A stretch of DNA of 64,000 nucleotides, taken from Algibacter luteus. GTDB lineage: Bacteria; Bacteroidota; Bacteroidia; Flavobacteriales; Flavobacteriaceae. Made by a program: the position numbers and the translations under genes. Positions 63,572 to 64,000 of the stretch are shown piece after piece; the stretch's first letter is position 1; each line of letters opens with the position of its first letter. Where the stretch lies: assembly GCF_900141715.1 (NCBI RefSeq), contig NZ_FQYK01000004.1, positions 1 through 64,000 of the forward strand, read 5' to 3'. Below the pieces are notes generated by a model. The model was not told the origin of the DNA, searched no databases, and saw only the letters and a program-made list of their open reading frames with translations.

Positions 63572-64000
63572 ATGAACATCAAATTTCTTCTTATTTTTTT
63601 TATCGTTTATTATTCGGTAATAGGCTGTAAAAAAGATGGAGAACAAGAATATATAAGTCAAAATGATGGCGTTTTTATTTCAGATAAACTTATACCTGAT
63701 AGTCATTTTTTAGGAGACGGAAAATGTAAAGAATGCCACCAAGAAGAGTTTAAAGAGTGGAAAGGATCACATCATGATAAAGCCATGGATTCGGCTAATC
63801 ACGAATCCGTTTTGGGAAATTTTGATGACGTAAAGTTCACTAGTCAAGGAGTAACCTCTCATTTTTTTAAAAAAGGAGACGATTTCTTTGTAAACACCGA
63901 AGGTCCTGATGGCAAATATTATGATTATAAAATAATCTACACCTTTGGAGTGACTCCATTACAGCAATACATCGTAGAATTTCCTGATGGAAGATTTCAA
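63572..64000 (+). CDS. c-type cytochrome lipoprotein, probable multiheme (partial, runs off right edge)
   Basis: 143 residues are visible from the ATG at 63572. A lipoprotein signal with Cys19 (VIGC) is followed by a heme c motif CKECH near residue 54 in DGKCKECHQEEFKEW, then SHHDKAMDSAN. HFFKKGDDF and FGVTPLQQYIVEFPDGRFQ follow. These blocks are typical of multiheme cytochromes that often carry TPR repeats further on. Only one CxxCH lies in the visible part, so the heme count is unknown. The role is electron transfer at the periplasm or outer membrane, with no evident link to the sugar locus. Confidence 0.82.
   Translation, partial: MNIKFLLIFFIVYYSVIGCKKDGEQEYISQNDGVFISDKLIPDSHFLGDGKCKECHQEEFKEWKGSHHDKAMDSANHESVLGNFDDVKFTSQGVTSHFFKKGDDFFVNTEGPDGKYYDYKIIYTFGVTPLQQYIVEFPDGRFQ

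Noticed and set aside
1-64000. tRNA, rRNA, CRISPR array, insertion sequence, integrase or attachment site
   Set aside because: No cloverleaf-like segment, regular spacer array, transposase-like frame or flanking direct repeat was seen while reading both strands; a dedicated scan could still find a weak one.

Overview
The window comes from an AT-rich member of the Bacteroidota, most likely a marine Flavobacteriia. The support is two SusC/SusD pairs, many lipoproteins with Bacteroidota-type lipoboxes, a type IX secretion (T9SS) C-terminal domain, and promoters with the flavobacterial -7 motif TAnnTTTG. No rRNA, tRNA, CRISPR array, insertion sequence or phage gene was seen.

Region 1 (1-5.1 kb, minus strand) holds a large secreted M14 metallocarboxypeptidase, cut by the left edge, and an FHS-family sugar permease.

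Region 2 (5.2-24.0 kb, plus strand) is an alginate utilization locus. It encodes PL6, PL17 and PL7 alginate lyases, the KdgF cupin that linearizes unsaturated uronate, a SusC/SusD importer, two surface lipoproteins with PKD-like and putative carbohydrate-binding modules, a T9SS-secreted protein with the same module, a FadR-type GntR regulator, an ACS-family permease and an SDR reductase (candidate DEH reductase). KDG kinase and KDPG aldolase are not in the window. Three promoters share one layout: a TAnnTTTG box whose last G begins a pair of GGTNAACC-like palindromes spaced 13 bp apart. The local GntR protein is the best candidate to bind them.

Region 3 (24.0-28.5 kb) is a small histidine-degradation island: hutU and hutH on the minus strand, with a divergent LysR regulator. 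A perfect bidirectional hairpin separates it from the alginate locus.

Region 4 (28.5-63.4 kb) is a sucrose/fructan and alpha-glucoside (trehalose, maltose-like) supra-locus. It runs LacI regulator, secreted GH65, sugar porter, GH32, fructokinase, SusC/SusD, then a five-gene lipoprotein cluster, then GH97, an SLC45-like permease, another MFS permease, GH37 trehalase, a third MFS permease, a second PfkB kinase and a GH13_18 sucrose-phosphorylase-like enzyme. Four near-identical palindromes, CGAAAWCGWTTTCG, precede the four transcription blocks and look like operators of the LacI protein. The lipoprotein cluster (40.8-52.5 kb) is the least explained part: three ~1,080-residue FG-GAP/VCBS plus ASPIC/UnbV proteins, one small orphan lipoprotein, and a vanadium-haloperoxidase/PAP2-fold lipoprotein with all six anion-site residues intact.

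Region 5 (63.5 kb to the end) begins a c-type cytochrome lipoprotein cut by the right edge.

Inferred working model: surface lipoproteins and lyases cut polymer, SusCD imports oligomers, periplasmic enzymes trim them, MFS permeases move monomers or disaccharides inward, and cytosolic kinases, reductases and phosphorylases feed central metabolism, with GntR and LacI proteins switching the two halves separately.
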